Positions 45,520 through 56,000 of a DNA stretch of 64,000 nt are shown piece by piece. This DNA is from Niabella ginsenosidivorans (GTDB lineage Bacteria > Bacteroidota > Bacteroidia > Chitinophagales > Chitinophagaceae). Positions within the stretch are counted from its first letter, which is position 1. Every line of letters starts with the position of its first letter. The DNA is taken from the NCBI RefSeq assembly GCF_001654455.1, contig NZ_CP015772.1:3348001-3412000 (forward strand), written 5' to 3'. The position numbers and the translations under genes were made by a program. The notes beneath the pieces are model-generated. The model ran no database searches, was not told the origin of the DNA, and was given only the letters and a program-made list of their open reading frames with translations.

Positions 45520-45553
45520 AACAATAAAGCCCGGTTTGCCGGGCTTTATTGTT
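45520..45553. terminator. Strong bidirectional hairpin terminator
   Basis: A perfect 15-base stem, 45520-45534 with 45539-45553, and a TTTG loop, GC-rich at the tip and A/T-rich at the base. It follows the XRE fragment stop immediately, at the same relative place as the hairpin at 43094-43118. The 243 bases after it, up to the Imm26 gene, are AT-rich with no feature seen. Confidence 0.9.
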
Positions 45554-45796
45554 ACTGCCTTTTTTAATTAAGAAGGATGTAAATCAAATACGTGACCAAC
45601 GTATTTATCCAACAACAAAAACAATACAACTAAAATCAACAAAACTATTGCTATAGTTATGGATACTTACACATGCTTCTTTTGTGTATTAACAAACTAC
45701 TATAGCTTCTCCTTCCTAAAAAGCAAAGATTTGTAATTGACAATAAGTCGGATTATAATCAATACTTTATTGCAATATCGAAGTTGGTAAAAAAAA

Positions 45797-46297
45797 TTAT
45801 TTTCCTTCTACTACTTGTATGCTCTCAAGTGTTTTAGAATATAACAAATTATCGTAATCCTCTCTCCATTCACTTAATTTGTAATAAGCTTTTAAGGCAT
45901 TTTCATATCGCACCGGCGCCACAACAGTTTCATACTGTAGTTTATCAAACTCCAATTTGCTTATAGTTTTTACTTTCTCTCCTTTATAATTTACAATCAT
46001 TGCATTAGGAAAAGTACCCAACTTATAGTAGGGAAATTTAATTTTGCTCAAATCAGGAAATACATTTCCAATAATCTTCCAAAACTTATGGTATAATAAA
46101 GCATCCATTGTATATCCCAAAAATAATATCTTATCCTTAACTACTTCTTCCAAACTTGGCCAATCTCTACCAGAATAGATATTCTCATAAACAATAATAA
46201 TAAAATTATTTTTGTTAGGTATTTTGACAATTTGACCAAATCCGGTTTTTTCTTCACTTACGGGAATAGTAAATATATCACCTATTCTAAGCTTCAT
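45797..46297 (-). CDS. Imm26-family immunity protein
   Basis: A 166-residue cytoplasmic protein starting MKLRIGDIFTIPVSEEKTGF, then GQIVKIPNKNNFIIIVYEN: the beginning of Imm26 proteins, known immunity partners of polymorphic toxins. Beta-rich first half, helical end (ENALKAYYKLSEWREDYDNL). It overlaps the RHS cassette C stop by 4 bases (ATGA). No signal peptide, so it neutralises a toxin that acts in the cytoplasm, which fits a nuclease. Confidence 0.8.
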   Translation of the reverse strand: MKLRIGDIFTIPVSEEKTGFGQIVKIPNKNNFIIIVYENIYSGRDWPSLEEVVKDKILFLGYTMDALLYHKFWKIIGNVFPDLSKIKFPYYKLGTFPNAMIVNYKGEKVKTISKLEFDKLQYETVVAPVRYENALKAYYKLSEWREDYDNLLYSKTLESIQVVEGK

Positions 46298-47391
46298 TGT
46301 TCTTTTAATTTTTTATCTTTTTTAATAACATTTTTCTTATTTGAAGTACCTCCATTAGGATTTGGTTTATTTGTTGGCCCGCCACGTTTATCAAGAGCTC
46401 TTTGTTCTTTTTTATCTAAATTTCTTCCGGGCCTTCCTCTATCAATTTTTTTGAACTCAAAATCTGATCTGGGATTTGCTCTAGCATGTTCTTTTTGTCT
46501 TGCAGCATACCTGGCTTCGCTCTTTGCTTGACCAACATAAGGCTTTGCTATATTACCAGTCTTATCCACACGTTCACATACTATTCCTTCTCCTTTTAAT
46601 AATCTTATACCTCTTCCTGCTCCGTTTGTAACCACAACAACAGTTACCTCTGCCCCTGTTTTGCCAACTACCTTTCCCAAACCATAAGTTCCTTGGTCAT
46701 TCACAGTTTCATATGCATTTATTGCCTGTTTGGCCCGCCCGTGGTTACCAATTGTAACTGCGTCCAGAGCATAGTCTACCAGATTTTCCGGTTTTACCAT
46801 GTTTGACAGAGTCTCTCCAGGATGTGTCACAGCATGATAGGCATCTTTAAAATATCCAGTGAACCCATCTCGTACTCCCGGCCAAAAGCCTTTAGCTGGA
46901 GGATCATCACCACCGCCGTCATATTCATCAGGATCGTCACCTAACGGATCACTATAGGTTATCGGATTATCATAGTTAGAAGCATATGGTGACCATGCTT
47001 CCATATTTTCTATCTCCGGATCAATCTGCCACCACCGACCAGTTATCGGATCTAACTCTCGATATTGAGCTTCATAAGTCCCCAACTCATCATTCTTTTC
47101 AATACCGTTATATAAGTATTTATTCTTAGGACCACTCAGATACCTGCCAATTTCCATTCCAAATGGATAATAATCCGTCTGCTGATATATAGTACCCGCT
47201 TTATTAAATACGATCCGTGTATTTGCTAAATGGTCCTTAAGGAAATACTCATAGCTGTAAGCCGTTCCGCTTCTTCTTGCAACGCCTTCTGCTGTATGTA
47301 AAAGATCTATAGCCGGACTGGGAGTTGTGGAGTTAGTAATATATTCAATGCCATCATAAAGCATCCAATGTACATCCACTTTTAATAACAA
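46294..47391 (-). CDS. Orphan RHS cassette C with GIY-YIG-like nuclease tip
   Basis: A 365-codon frame. Residues about 13-80 are the same RHS core as in the other copies ([29 protein letters not shown]). From about 85 the core switches to another RHS lineage: YLYNGIEKNDELGTYEAQYR, LDPITGRWWQIDPE, WSPYASNYDNPITYSDPLGD. The tip (about 155-365) ends in a likely nuclease: CERVDKTGNIAKPYVGQAK (about 272-290), EARYAARQKEH, KIDRGRPGRNLDKKEQRALD and RGGPTNKPN, like a GIY-YIG/URI fold with Arg and Glu (about E329) in place. The 5' end (MLLKVDVHWMLY) is a recombination scar, so it is not a complete secreted protein. Confidence 0.75.
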   Translation of the reverse strand: MLLKVDVHWMLYDGIEYITNSTTPSPAIDLLHTAEGVARRSGTAYSYEYFLKDHLANTRIVFNKAGTIYQQTDYYPFGMEIGRYLSGPKNKYLYNGIEKNDELGTYEAQYRELDPITGRWWQIDPEIENMEAWSPYASNYDNPITYSDPLGDDPDEYDGGGDDPPAKGFWPGVRDGFTGYFKDAYHAVTHPGETLSNMVKPENLVDYALDAVTIGNHGRAKQAINAYETVNDQGTYGLGKVVGKTGAEVTVVVVTNGAGRGIRLLKGEGIVCERVDKTGNIAKPYVGQAKSEARYAARQKEHARANPRSDFEFKKIDRGRPGRNLDKKEQRALDKRGGPTNKPNPNGGTSNKKNVIKKDKKLKEQ

Positions 47392-47420
47392 ACAACACTC
47401 TTATTAAAGATGCTTACGTT

Positions 47421-47672
47421 CTAACTTTGATGTAAGTTTTGAAGGATAAACCACAAGAGAATTGCAGACATCCAGATAACTTGAAGTGAGTTACAAAAAG
47501 ATTTTAGTACACTAAACTTATCAGAAACTTTTTTGGTATAAAACCAAAAGACCTCTATTGACGCTCCCACCCCAGATATGTTAACCTTAACATCACTTTT
47601 TTTACTTAAATAGTAATGAAAAAAAATTTTTGAAATAAAACTAATGATAAATATAAATTTCAATACTGTCAT
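47421..47672 (-). CDS. Small membrane protein, candidate immunity for cassette D
   Basis: An 83-residue protein with two predicted helices: about 4-22 ([19 protein letters not shown]) and about 64-80 ([16 protein letters not shown]). Its start overlaps the end of cassette D by 32 bases. Position makes it the likely immunity gene of that cassette. If so, a membrane location suggests the cassette D effector acts on the membrane, but neither has a recognised family. Confidence 0.5.
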   Translation of the reverse strand: MTVLKFIFIISFISKIFFHYYLSKKSDVKVNISGVGASIEVFWFYTKKVSDKFSVLKSFCNSLQVIWMSAILLWFILQNLHQS

Positions 47673-48945
47673 ATAAACTATTTATTAGGTAAGCCTCTTG
47701 TGTAATTATCGGTATTGAAACTCCAACCTTTCCTCCCAATACAATATTCCAAAATGAGTTTAATTCATATTTGAATTCAGATTTGCTATAGCCGTTTGAA
47801 TTATTTGTAAACTCTATAGTAAAGCCATATGCTGAAAAGCTTCTTTTCGATATGTTATTAACCTGCCCCAAAGAAGTTGTTTCTTTAAAGGTCTCTTTGG
47901 AGATACCAAATTCTTTAGCGTTTAATGAAAAACCTCCTGTTCCTTCTGTTCTAACCCCAGTGGATATATTTTTACCTAACAAAGTAAATTCACCAGAATT
48001 TTCATTCCCTAGTTTCCCTTCCCAACCAACTAATGTGCCTTGGCCTCCACTTATATTCCCTCCTCCAATCGAGCTGCCATTCCAATTATTTAAAGAACTC
48101 GTTCCAACACCCAAGTCAGCGGTTACAGCACCATTTATTTCTACGCCAGATAAATATGATTGTTTGAAAACTGCGTCACCAGTTCTTATTTCAGTACCAC
48201 CAAGCATTGAAACAGTTTCACCATTTCCAAAAAGCTCTCCGTCTCCTCGCATTACTGAGCCGTTTTCCCTTAATTGGTAAGTTGCGAGAGTTTCATTAGT
48301 ACGATAATCATACGATCGCAAAATTGTATTACTGTTTACATGCGTATATCCTTTTTGATTCCCAGAAGTATTAAGCCATATATATTGTCCCGTTTTTTGA
48401 TTTTGGTACCAATCGGTAGGACTCATTCCATCCGGATCTACAAACCGTATCGGGTTATCAAAAGCAAAGTTATAAGGAGAGTGACGTCGCATTTTATCGC
48501 TGGTTGGGTCTACCACATGCCATCTTCCAATTACCGGATCATAAAACCCTGCTCCATAGTCATACTGACCTCCATCTGTACCGCCCAGTTCCTGCTGTTG
48601 CTCCTTACCATTGTACAAATACTTGTTTGGAAGGTATGGCTGTTTTGAAAAGCTCATTCCAAACGGATAATAATCCGTTTGCTGTAATACTGTTCCCGCT
48701 TTGTTGAATACGATCCGGGTATTACCTAAATGGTCTTTCAGGAAGTATTCATAATTATAGGTAGTGCCACTTCTCCGGGCAACACCTTCCGCTGTCTGTA
48801 AAAGATCTATAGCCGGACTGGGAGTAGTGGAGTTGGTGATGTATTCAATGCCATCAATATACCACCTTGTTTCTGTTGCCGTGGTCTTTTTTAGCAGGTT
48901 ACAACAATACACTCTGCCCGAGTGCCGATGACGTGACAATAACAA
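47641..48945 (-). CDS. Orphan RHS cassette D with beta-rich tip
   Basis: A 434-codon frame. The first about 17 residues are a scar; from [20 protein letters not shown] it follows the shared RHS core to [15 protein letters not shown] (about 172). The tip (about 175-434) is long and Gly/Ser/Thr/Asn-rich: [69 protein letters not shown], with alternating strands ending in a hydrophobic segment. It looks like the colicin-like or barrel-like surface tips of other RHS proteins, but no catalytic motif is seen. It has no signal peptide of its own. Confidence 0.7.
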   Translation of the reverse strand: MLLSRHRHSGRVYCCNLLKKTTATETRWYIDGIEYITNSTTPSPAIDLLQTAEGVARRSGTTYNYEYFLKDHLGNTRIVFNKAGTVLQQTDYYPFGMSFSKQPYLPNKYLYNGKEQQQELGGTDGGQYDYGAGFYDPVIGRWHVVDPTSDKMRRHSPYNFAFDNPIRFVDPDGMSPTDWYQNQKTGQYIWLNTSGNQKGYTHVNSNTILRSYDYRTNETLATYQLRENGSVMRGDGELFGNGETVSMLGGTEIRTGDAVFKQSYLSGVEINGAVTADLGVGTSSLNNWNGSSIGGGNISGGQGTLVGWEGKLGNENSGEFTLLGKNISTGVRTEGTGGFSLNAKEFGISKETFKETTSLGQVNNISKRSFSAYGFTIEFTNNSNGYSKSEFKYELNSFWNIVLGGKVGVSIPIITQEAYLINSLYDSIEIYIYH

Positions 48946-49040
48946 TATCGAAAGACCTTAAAAGGCTGAACTATCCTGATCTTTGTTTCGTAATGCGCCT
49001 TGCAATGGCTGAAAAAAATTATTCTTGCTGTTTCTCCTAA
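48897..49040 (+). other. Unassigned coding-like fragment between RHS cassettes
   Basis: Between the RHS homology of cassette D and the end of the E immunity gene lies a 47-codon open frame on the plus strand (words such as [20 protein letters not shown] and RLNYPDLCFVMRLAMAEK) ending in TAA. It has no start codon near its 5' end. It reads like the C-terminal end of a protein cut by the cassette D insertion. No family recognised. Confidence 0.3.
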
Positions 49041-49699
49041 TTCAACCCTTTTTTTAGTTTTTCAAACTCAATCCTGTATGCAGGCAATGCGTCCTGCAAT
49101 TCTTGTTCATAAATGTCGACCAACTCATTAATTCTCGGATTATTCATAATTTTCGCGGCAATTAATCCCATACACGCTCTAAGAGGATATAACCATTGAT
49201 GTATAGAAAGCTTTCTGGGGTTCTCATTGAGTAGTTTGTCAATTTGATCAACCGTGCTGTTTTTATTAAAATAAGAAAGTACATATTTTTCAAATCTCTT
49301 GGGGATAACTTTTATTAATGTCTGTATATCATCTTCGGTTTCTACTAAATATTCCATTGACTTTCCAGATCCGGTAGTATTACCGTTGTCAAAATATTCT
49401 ATTAGCTCTCCCAGACTATTTTCTAATACTGGAGTATCTTCGTAATATTGTTTTTCCTTCGTTGCAACTTTGTGATAAATATCCAATATAGAAGGTATCT
49501 TAATTGACCATCTTGGTTCAATGAACACTCCATCTTCATTTTTATGAATCAAAAAATAAAAGCTTTGGACGCAATCAGTTGTAGTCCTTTGAAAGGCGTT
49601 TTTCCGTTTAATAAAATCAAAACCGTGTTCTTTAAATGCACCACACATGCCTTCAAATAACTCGGTTTTTACTTTTTGGATTGAAATGATTTTATTCAT
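49037..49699 (-). CDS. Candidate immunity protein of the full-length RHS toxin
   Basis: A 220-residue soluble protein, with DUF4304-like features at the start (FKEHGFDFIKRKNAFQRTT, SFYFLIHKNEDG, FIEPRWSIKIP), a family often found as immunity or hypothetical neighbours. Its start overlaps the RHS stop by 8 bases. No signal peptide, so it protects the cytoplasm, in line with a nuclease tip. The role is inferred from position. Confidence 0.65.
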   Translation of the reverse strand: MNKIISIQKVKTELFEGMCGAFKEHGFDFIKRKNAFQRTTTDCVQSFYFLIHKNEDGVFIEPRWSIKIPSILDIYHKVATKEKQYYEDTPVLENSLGELIEYFDNGNTTGSGKSMEYLVETEDDIQTLIKVIPKRFEKYVLSYFNKNSTVDQIDKLLNENPRKLSIHQWLYPLRACMGLIAAKIMNNPRINELVDIYEQELQDALPAYRIEFEKLKKGLN

Positions 49700-52600
49700 T
49701 TTTAATTACTTTTAATGGATCACTTGGATCAAATCGAGATACTTTATAAGGCGTAGAAGTTGAGTTAAACGTTTGACCACGAACGTTCTCAGGCAACTTC
49801 TTTCCGGTTAGAGTTACATTTTCACCCGCAGCAGCTCTACTTTGATTAGTAGAAAGTTTCGCATTTCCTGTTTTTGTTTCATTAGTGTATATAGCTTTAC
49901 CAGTTTTATTATCAATAACAACATTATCATAAACTGTTCTTCCACCTTTTTCTAGCCTTCCACTCACTTGAGTAAGTACTGTTTGACCTTCTTTTGTTGA
50001 ATTTTCAAGGGATTTTGTCACAATTTTTTCGCCTTCTTTTCCTGCAACTTTATTAGCTTCTAGAATTGCAGTTTTTGTTACACTTTTCTCCGCGGCTTTA
50101 ACAAAAGCTCCTTCGATTTTACCTCCAGGTATTACGGAAATGACTGTTTCTGCAAATGCTTGTCCCCGTGGTTTGTTTTCTGTAAAATTGCTCTCATAAC
50201 TTTTACCTGAAACGACTTCTGCTATTGGCACTAACGGATTTAAAGTCTCATTTATCCAGTCTCCAACATTTTTGGCAATTTTACTCAAGGTAGGAAATGT
50301 AGTAACGCGAAGAGGCTCAAGCCCGTCTAAGTCTATTGCATTTGGTACTTCATTTCCTGCAAACTGATATGGAGTATAATAAGTAAAATCATTCGCTAAA
50401 GGATCAATCGCATGAAAACGTCCGATCACCGGATCATAAAACCTTGCTCCATAGTCGTACTGCCCTCCATCGGTACCACCCAGTTCAGGTTGCTGTTCTT
50501 TGCCATTATATAAGTAGCGGTTTGGGGTATTGGCAACTCTGGCTACACTCATGCCAAACGGGTAATAATCCGTCTGCTGTAATACCGTGCCCGCTTTATT
50601 GAATACCAGTCGCGTATTACCTAAATGATCTTTGAGGAAGTATTCATAATTATAGGCCGTTCCGCTTCTTCGGGCAACACCTTCCGCTGTATGTAAAAGA
50701 TCTATGGACGGGCTGGGAGTAGTGGAATTGGTAATGTATTCAATGCCATCCATATACCACCGCGTTTCTGTGGCCGTGGTTTTCTTTAGCTTATTTCCCG
50801 CTGCATCATATACGTAACTTACAGTAGCACTCCCCGTTACCGTCTTTGGTAAATTTAATGCATTATACACAATCGTCAAAGGATTTGTTCCCGTCATGGT
50901 GGCTACACTGCCATTGCCATTATACGTATAGCTCCTCGCATAACCGCCGGATACACTTTGCAACTGGTTACCTTTGGCCCCGTAATTGTAGGTAATGGCC
51001 GTAGTGCTGTTCTTGGGACGCTTTAACTTCGTAATATTGCCCATTTTATCATAGCTGATGCTGTCCTCATTGTACCCCTCATCACTGATCCCCTTTGTTA
51101 TACGGTTGGCCCGGTCGTAAGTATAGGTATAAGTCCGCTGGGTTTGGGTGCCGGCACCGCTTTTCCACAGCTGCTGGCCGATGTTACCATTGTACTGCTT
51201 ATTGGCCGCTGCTGCGGTACTATCATATTTCAGCTCCATTGTAAACAAAGGAGCCGATTGCTTTTTGATCCATCCACGGGCGTTGTAGTAGGTCCCAATT
51301 GTCTGGTTGCCCACCTTTTTTTGAGAAAGCTGCCCTACCTGGTTGTAAGCGTAGGTAATGGTATCGGGGGCCTGGGTATTGATCTTTTCGATCGCCCGTA
51401 TGATCCTGCCGGCATGGTCGTATTGGTTGGTAGTGGTAATCGTGACCACAGGTGTAGTAGTATTGCCATTGGCATAGTGTTTCCGGGTGCTGGTGGTGAC
51501 TTCTCCAACAAAGTTTAAGGTATTAGTGGTTACATCCGCTCCATTTAAAAGGTGTTGTTTGACCACCTTGGTTACCCGCTCCTTTTCATCATAATAACTG
51601 GCGGCATATAAATACTTTGCGCTATCCAGCACATTGGTAACGGTGATCGTCGGAAGCCCTTTTACATTGCTCCTTTCCAATGGGCTGGTGTCATTGGGCA
51701 CATTAAATAAGGCCCCATAAGGATTTGCATTGACCGTGCTGTTCAAAAAACTGTAATCATCATAGAAACTCACGGTAAACAGGGTTGTTAAAGCAGTAGG
51801 AATTGCTGTATTGGTATACCCCCAGGATTTGGTATTGTCCCGGATCTCGTACAATTTGGCCTGATTGCCGGACAGCGTGTCCAGGCTGGCCCTGGTGGAC
51901 ACATTACTGGTTTCCCCTGTCATGATCAACCTGCCCAGCGTATCATATTTCATAAAGCCCCATACGCCACGGGCCCGCTGCATAGAGTCCTGGTTAAAAA
52001 TGGGGCAATCTCCTTTATTATATACCGTATATTCCCAGCCCTTACCGGGGATCTTTTTTTCGATCAACCTTCTCCGGCCGTCGTAATGGTATGCATAGAT
52101 ATAGTTCCCAAAATTGGCATCTTTCTCGGTAAAACTGGTAATAGTTTCCAGGGCTGGTGGTACTACATAAGCCAATTGATTAAAGTCGTCATAAATATAC
52201 TGGGTCACCATATAGGTGGGTGCATTGAGCGTATCGCCCCCATCCTGTACTTTTTTACAGACTACAAGCCCTTCTTTATCTTTGAACTCGATCACCCGGT
52301 TGCGGTTCTCATCCCAGGTAATATTCTTATATAATTGTCCTGCTCCATAATAACCCGGGCTGCCGGCACCGGTATTGACATTGCCGGATACCGTTATATT
52401 CCATAATCTTACTTCGTTTGCACTATTGATCTCATAATTGTTTCTTATCGTATGGCCGGCCCCCGGCTTCCAGCTATCGCCCGGGGCGGCTGTTTCCAGT
52501 ACCCGGTTCAGGGGCGAAGCCTCAAACAAGGTCTGGCTGAACGGGTTGGTGGCTATTTTTGGAATAGAACCGCTGCCTGCACTGCTGTAAAAAGAAGCCT

Positions 52601-52955
52601 GGGACGTTACAGCTGTGGGTTGGTAAGCCCCTGTCTGGCTGCTATGCTCATAAGGCAGGTAGCTTTTATCCTGCCGGCCAAAAGCGTCATAGGTAACAGG
52701 GGTGATCACATCTTTTTTATTGGGAGAGTTCCGTACGGCAATATTTTGCAGCGGTCTTCCCAGGCCGTCAAAATACCGGATCTCGGCCCGCATGCTGTCT
52801 ACGGGCAAAGCCGCCAGGTCAGCTGCTGTCTTTACGCCTTCTTTTACGATCATACGGGTATAAATATAATTTTGATCAGTTGAGGGAGTGACCTGGGCGT
52901 CTATCGCTGCAAAGGTCAATATAAACGACAGGGAGAGCAGTATGTATTTATACAT
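49692..52955 (-). CDS. Full-length RHS protein (DUF6443) with nuclease-like tip
   Basis: A 1087-residue exported protein. Start at the ATG at 52955 (MYKYILLSLSFILTFAAIDA, signal peptide). DUF6443 at about 35-160 (IYTRMIVKEG, EIRYFDGLGRPLQNIAVR), then RHS/YD repeats (YDHAGRIIRA, TYTYDRANRITKG) and the core ([20 protein letters not shown], about 845-880). The 206-residue tip follows NAIDLDGLEP. Its end has a PD-(D/E)xK-like pattern: VYDNVVIDNKTGKA (D about 1010) and NETKTGNAKLSTNQ (E, K about 1026-1028). Such tips cut DNA or RNA. It lies 142 bases after the 1331-residue RHS-like gene and is followed by its immunity gene. It is the only copy with an intact N-terminus. Confidence 0.88.
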   Translation of the reverse strand: MYKYILLSLSFILTFAAIDAQVTPSTDQNYIYTRMIVKEGVKTAADLAALPVDSMRAEIRYFDGLGRPLQNIAVRNSPNKKDVITPVTYDAFGRQDKSYLPYEHSSQTGAYQPTAVTSQASFYSSAGSGSIPKIATNPFSQTLFEASPLNRVLETAAPGDSWKPGAGHTIRNNYEINSANEVRLWNITVSGNVNTGAGSPGYYGAGQLYKNITWDENRNRVIEFKDKEGLVVCKKVQDGGDTLNAPTYMVTQYIYDDFNQLAYVVPPALETITSFTEKDANFGNYIYAYHYDGRRRLIEKKIPGKGWEYTVYNKGDCPIFNQDSMQRARGVWGFMKYDTLGRLIMTGETSNVSTRASLDTLSGNQAKLYEIRDNTKSWGYTNTAIPTALTTLFTVSFYDDYSFLNSTVNANPYGALFNVPNDTSPLERSNVKGLPTITVTNVLDSAKYLYAASYYDEKERVTKVVKQHLLNGADVTTNTLNFVGEVTTSTRKHYANGNTTTPVVTITTTNQYDHAGRIIRAIEKINTQAPDTITYAYNQVGQLSQKKVGNQTIGTYYNARGWIKKQSAPLFTMELKYDSTAAAANKQYNGNIGQQLWKSGAGTQTQRTYTYTYDRANRITKGISDEGYNEDSISYDKMGNITKLKRPKNSTTAITYNYGAKGNQLQSVSGGYARSYTYNGNGSVATMTGTNPLTIVYNALNLPKTVTGSATVSYVYDAAGNKLKKTTATETRWYMDGIEYITNSTTPSPSIDLLHTAEGVARRSGTAYNYEYFLKDHLGNTRLVFNKAGTVLQQTDYYPFGMSVARVANTPNRYLYNGKEQQPELGGTDGGQYDYGARFYDPVIGRFHAIDPLANDFTYYTPYQFAGNEVPNAIDLDGLEPLRVTTFPTLSKIAKNVGDWINETLNPLVPIAEVVSGKSYESNFTENKPRGQAFAETVISVIPGGKIEGAFVKAAEKSVTKTAILEANKVAGKEGEKIVTKSLENSTKEGQTVLTQVSGRLEKGGRTVYDNVVIDNKTGKAIYTNETKTGNAKLSTNQSRAAAGENVTLTGKKLPENVRGQTFNSTSTPYKVSRFDPSDPLKVIKNE

Positions 52956-53097
52956 CGTTAAGCAGGATCTATTCTGATTTAAGAATTGCATAATAACTAT
53001 TTTACAGTTGACCAGCTGAAGTACATCTCTTTTCATCCTTTACAGCGTTCAGCCTACTTTCTTTCTCATTCATAAAAAATACGTTATAAGTTGCTGT

Positions 53098-56000
53098 CTA
53101 ATCCTTAATTACATTGGTCTGCGTATCTCCGTCCACATCTCGCTGGGTAAGGGTATAACTTGTTCCAGGCAGCAGGGTAATTGGGTCTGAAGTAGCAGAT
53201 GGAGCATTGGCAGGCTTACTCCAATATGCACCGGAACTCATTAAAAATTCTAAAACGGCGCTTTTCAGAGAAACGGTTGAACATTCAATCTGGTACTCAC
53301 CCGGAGCAACTGATAAAGTAACCGTACCGCTGGCTTGTGACGAGAAATTACCAGACAGTACCACGGCACCGTTCTGTATAAACTGGATCTTGGTATTTAG
53401 CCCGCTTGAATGTGCTGTAAAGCTATTCCGTAACACAATAGATGCAGGAGTATTAGAACAGGTTCCGTTTGCATTAGCATAGGCCTGCCCATTTGCCGCT
53501 ATATCGTCTAATGCCTGCTGATCGGCATTTGCCTGGCTGATAATAGATGAATATGTACCAGCAGGCACTGTATAAGTGACTTTGGTACCACCATACCCTG
53601 CACTACAGTTATTGCGCACATATTCACCGCTTGCAGCAGTACTATAATAAATTGGTCCATTTTCCTGCGATTGGGAATATTGATAATTATACCGTTTTAC
53701 GATATTACCATCCTTATCTTTAATCAGGCTCAATCTGTTAAAATCGTCGTATTCATAATAGAGCGTATTTCCCTGCGGATCTGTTTCAGACATCATACCG
53801 GTTAATGGAGCATACGTATAAGTGCTTATTAAAGCATTTTTGGTACGACTATCTGTACGCAGCGTATTTAACAGATTACGAATATTGGTATTATTATTTA
53901 CAATACCGGTCGCAGTCCGAACCTGCTCTTCAGGTACTACAGCATTAACGGTATTATAATCACTACCAATAATTTTGGCTACAGGATACCGGCCGTTATA
54001 GCCCCATAAATAAACTTCTTTGGCATTGTTTACTTTTTGCATTTCAACAATATTTGAATACGCATCAAAGCGGCTATACAAGTAGACAGGAACATACCTG
54101 CTATCCGGCGCAAATACAGATTTCGGTGCAGAGAGGCCATTAGATGCGCTGTTTGAAAATTTAAAGGCGGAACTGTTCACAGGTGCCATCGATTGCAGCT
54201 GCAGTTGTTCGCTCAACAGTACCGGTTTATCATTTCTATACTTATTTATTTTGCCATCAGTAACAGAAAAATTTCCGCTCTTCTTCTTCAAAGATACCTG
54301 CTCAACGGGTGCGGATAATATGTGATGGGTCTGCATACTATCAATGAATGCCGTTCCGGTTAAATAATCAAGAGGGTACAGGTATTTAATCACCAAACTA
54401 TCGCCATTGCTTTGCCCGACAGAGCGCATGGTTAATTGTGCATGAAGCGGGTTATCGTAAACATAGGATATTGATGTAGTAAAAGAACTATCCGTATTTG
54501 TCTCATAAATATCTTCCCTTGTTCTGTTAATATAGTACCATGAGGAGATCAATTTATAGGAAGATAGCTCAAATACGGCAGGAATAATTTGCATGATCCC
54601 GTCTGGCAGATAATAGTGTGCTTCAGGCTTTATACACTGAACATTTAATCCCAGGCCATGGTATTCATTAGGAAAGGTGGGCGGTGTATAATGTGCCCCT
54701 GATTCCGAATAATTCTGATCATAATTGGGTGGTGTATATAAAAAAGTATAATAATTTGTTTTTTTTCTTTTCAATTTAAATTGCTGGCTGCTCATTTTTG
54801 AATACTCAGATTCACTCATAAGCAGTCCTCTTTGCCAATCATAACTTGTAGGAGGCGCTGGCGGCAAAGTAACATAGGACACAAGATCCTTAACGAAAGA
54901 ATATTCGTAGTCTGTATATCCATTAGGTTTGGCATTATCTCCATCATATACCCGCACGTTCGTATACAAGATCGGGCTGCCCTGCAAACCGTTTAAGGGA
55001 CTTATAGTTTGTGAATTCTGAATATAATAAGTACATTGTCTTTCCTCATAGTTACCACTGGCTTCAAAATCCCTTGCATATTTTGTAGTATAGTAACTAT
55101 AGACTGGCCTGGCAGCAATTTTTCCGCTGGAATTAACAGACCCGAACTGATTATATTCATAACTTTTATCAAGTACAGCCGGTTTTGTTGTATCCTCATC
55201 GTTAAATTCCCTGATCCTTTTTATCCTTAATCCGCCAACCTTTACATTGGCGATAATTGTTGTATCATTTCCCGGAATAGTTACCGGCTTTTCTTTCCAA
55301 AACAAGGTTACATATCCGTCTTCAAAGGCTCCGACTTCTGTAACGGCTAATGTATAATTACCGGCTAATAAATTTAAGAAGCCCGAAACTGCTATCCCTT
55401 CATGAATCGATTGAAAAGATTGATTGACCCCATTGCCCGAGAGAGAGATGTTGAATTGAGGTGTTGCCAAATTGGGAGGGGCAGGCGTTAAATAGGAAAT
55501 AGTAATACTTCCGGGAATAACATTGGAAGGAATTGTGAAGCTTTTTTGCTGATGCTGATGATCCGGGTCATAATATATAGCAACGTTCCCTCCTCCATAG
55601 GAAACGGTATCATTACTCAGACCAAGCGTGTCCTTCGCTTCGTTTAATTCGTAATCGAAAACTGAGATTCCACCTGTTGGATATTTTACCCTGGAAAGGA
55701 CACCTTGTGAAGTATAATTTTGATCAGGCATACGTGAAGCGCCACTGAATCCATAGACCGGATAATCAGGATATTTTCCTCCATTAGGAGAATAGTAGCC
55801 CCAATGATCAGCTGAAACGTCAGACATCCTGTTGGGCAGCTGGTTATTTCCATAATAGGAAAAAATATATGGAGGAAGACCTTCCTGTTGTATCGAAAGT
55901 AATTTCAATCTGCAGTCATCCGGATCGGATATAGTAGAACTGCAGGAAGTATAATTATCTATATTAAAATATCCGTAAGTGAAGGTATACTTTTTGGAAT

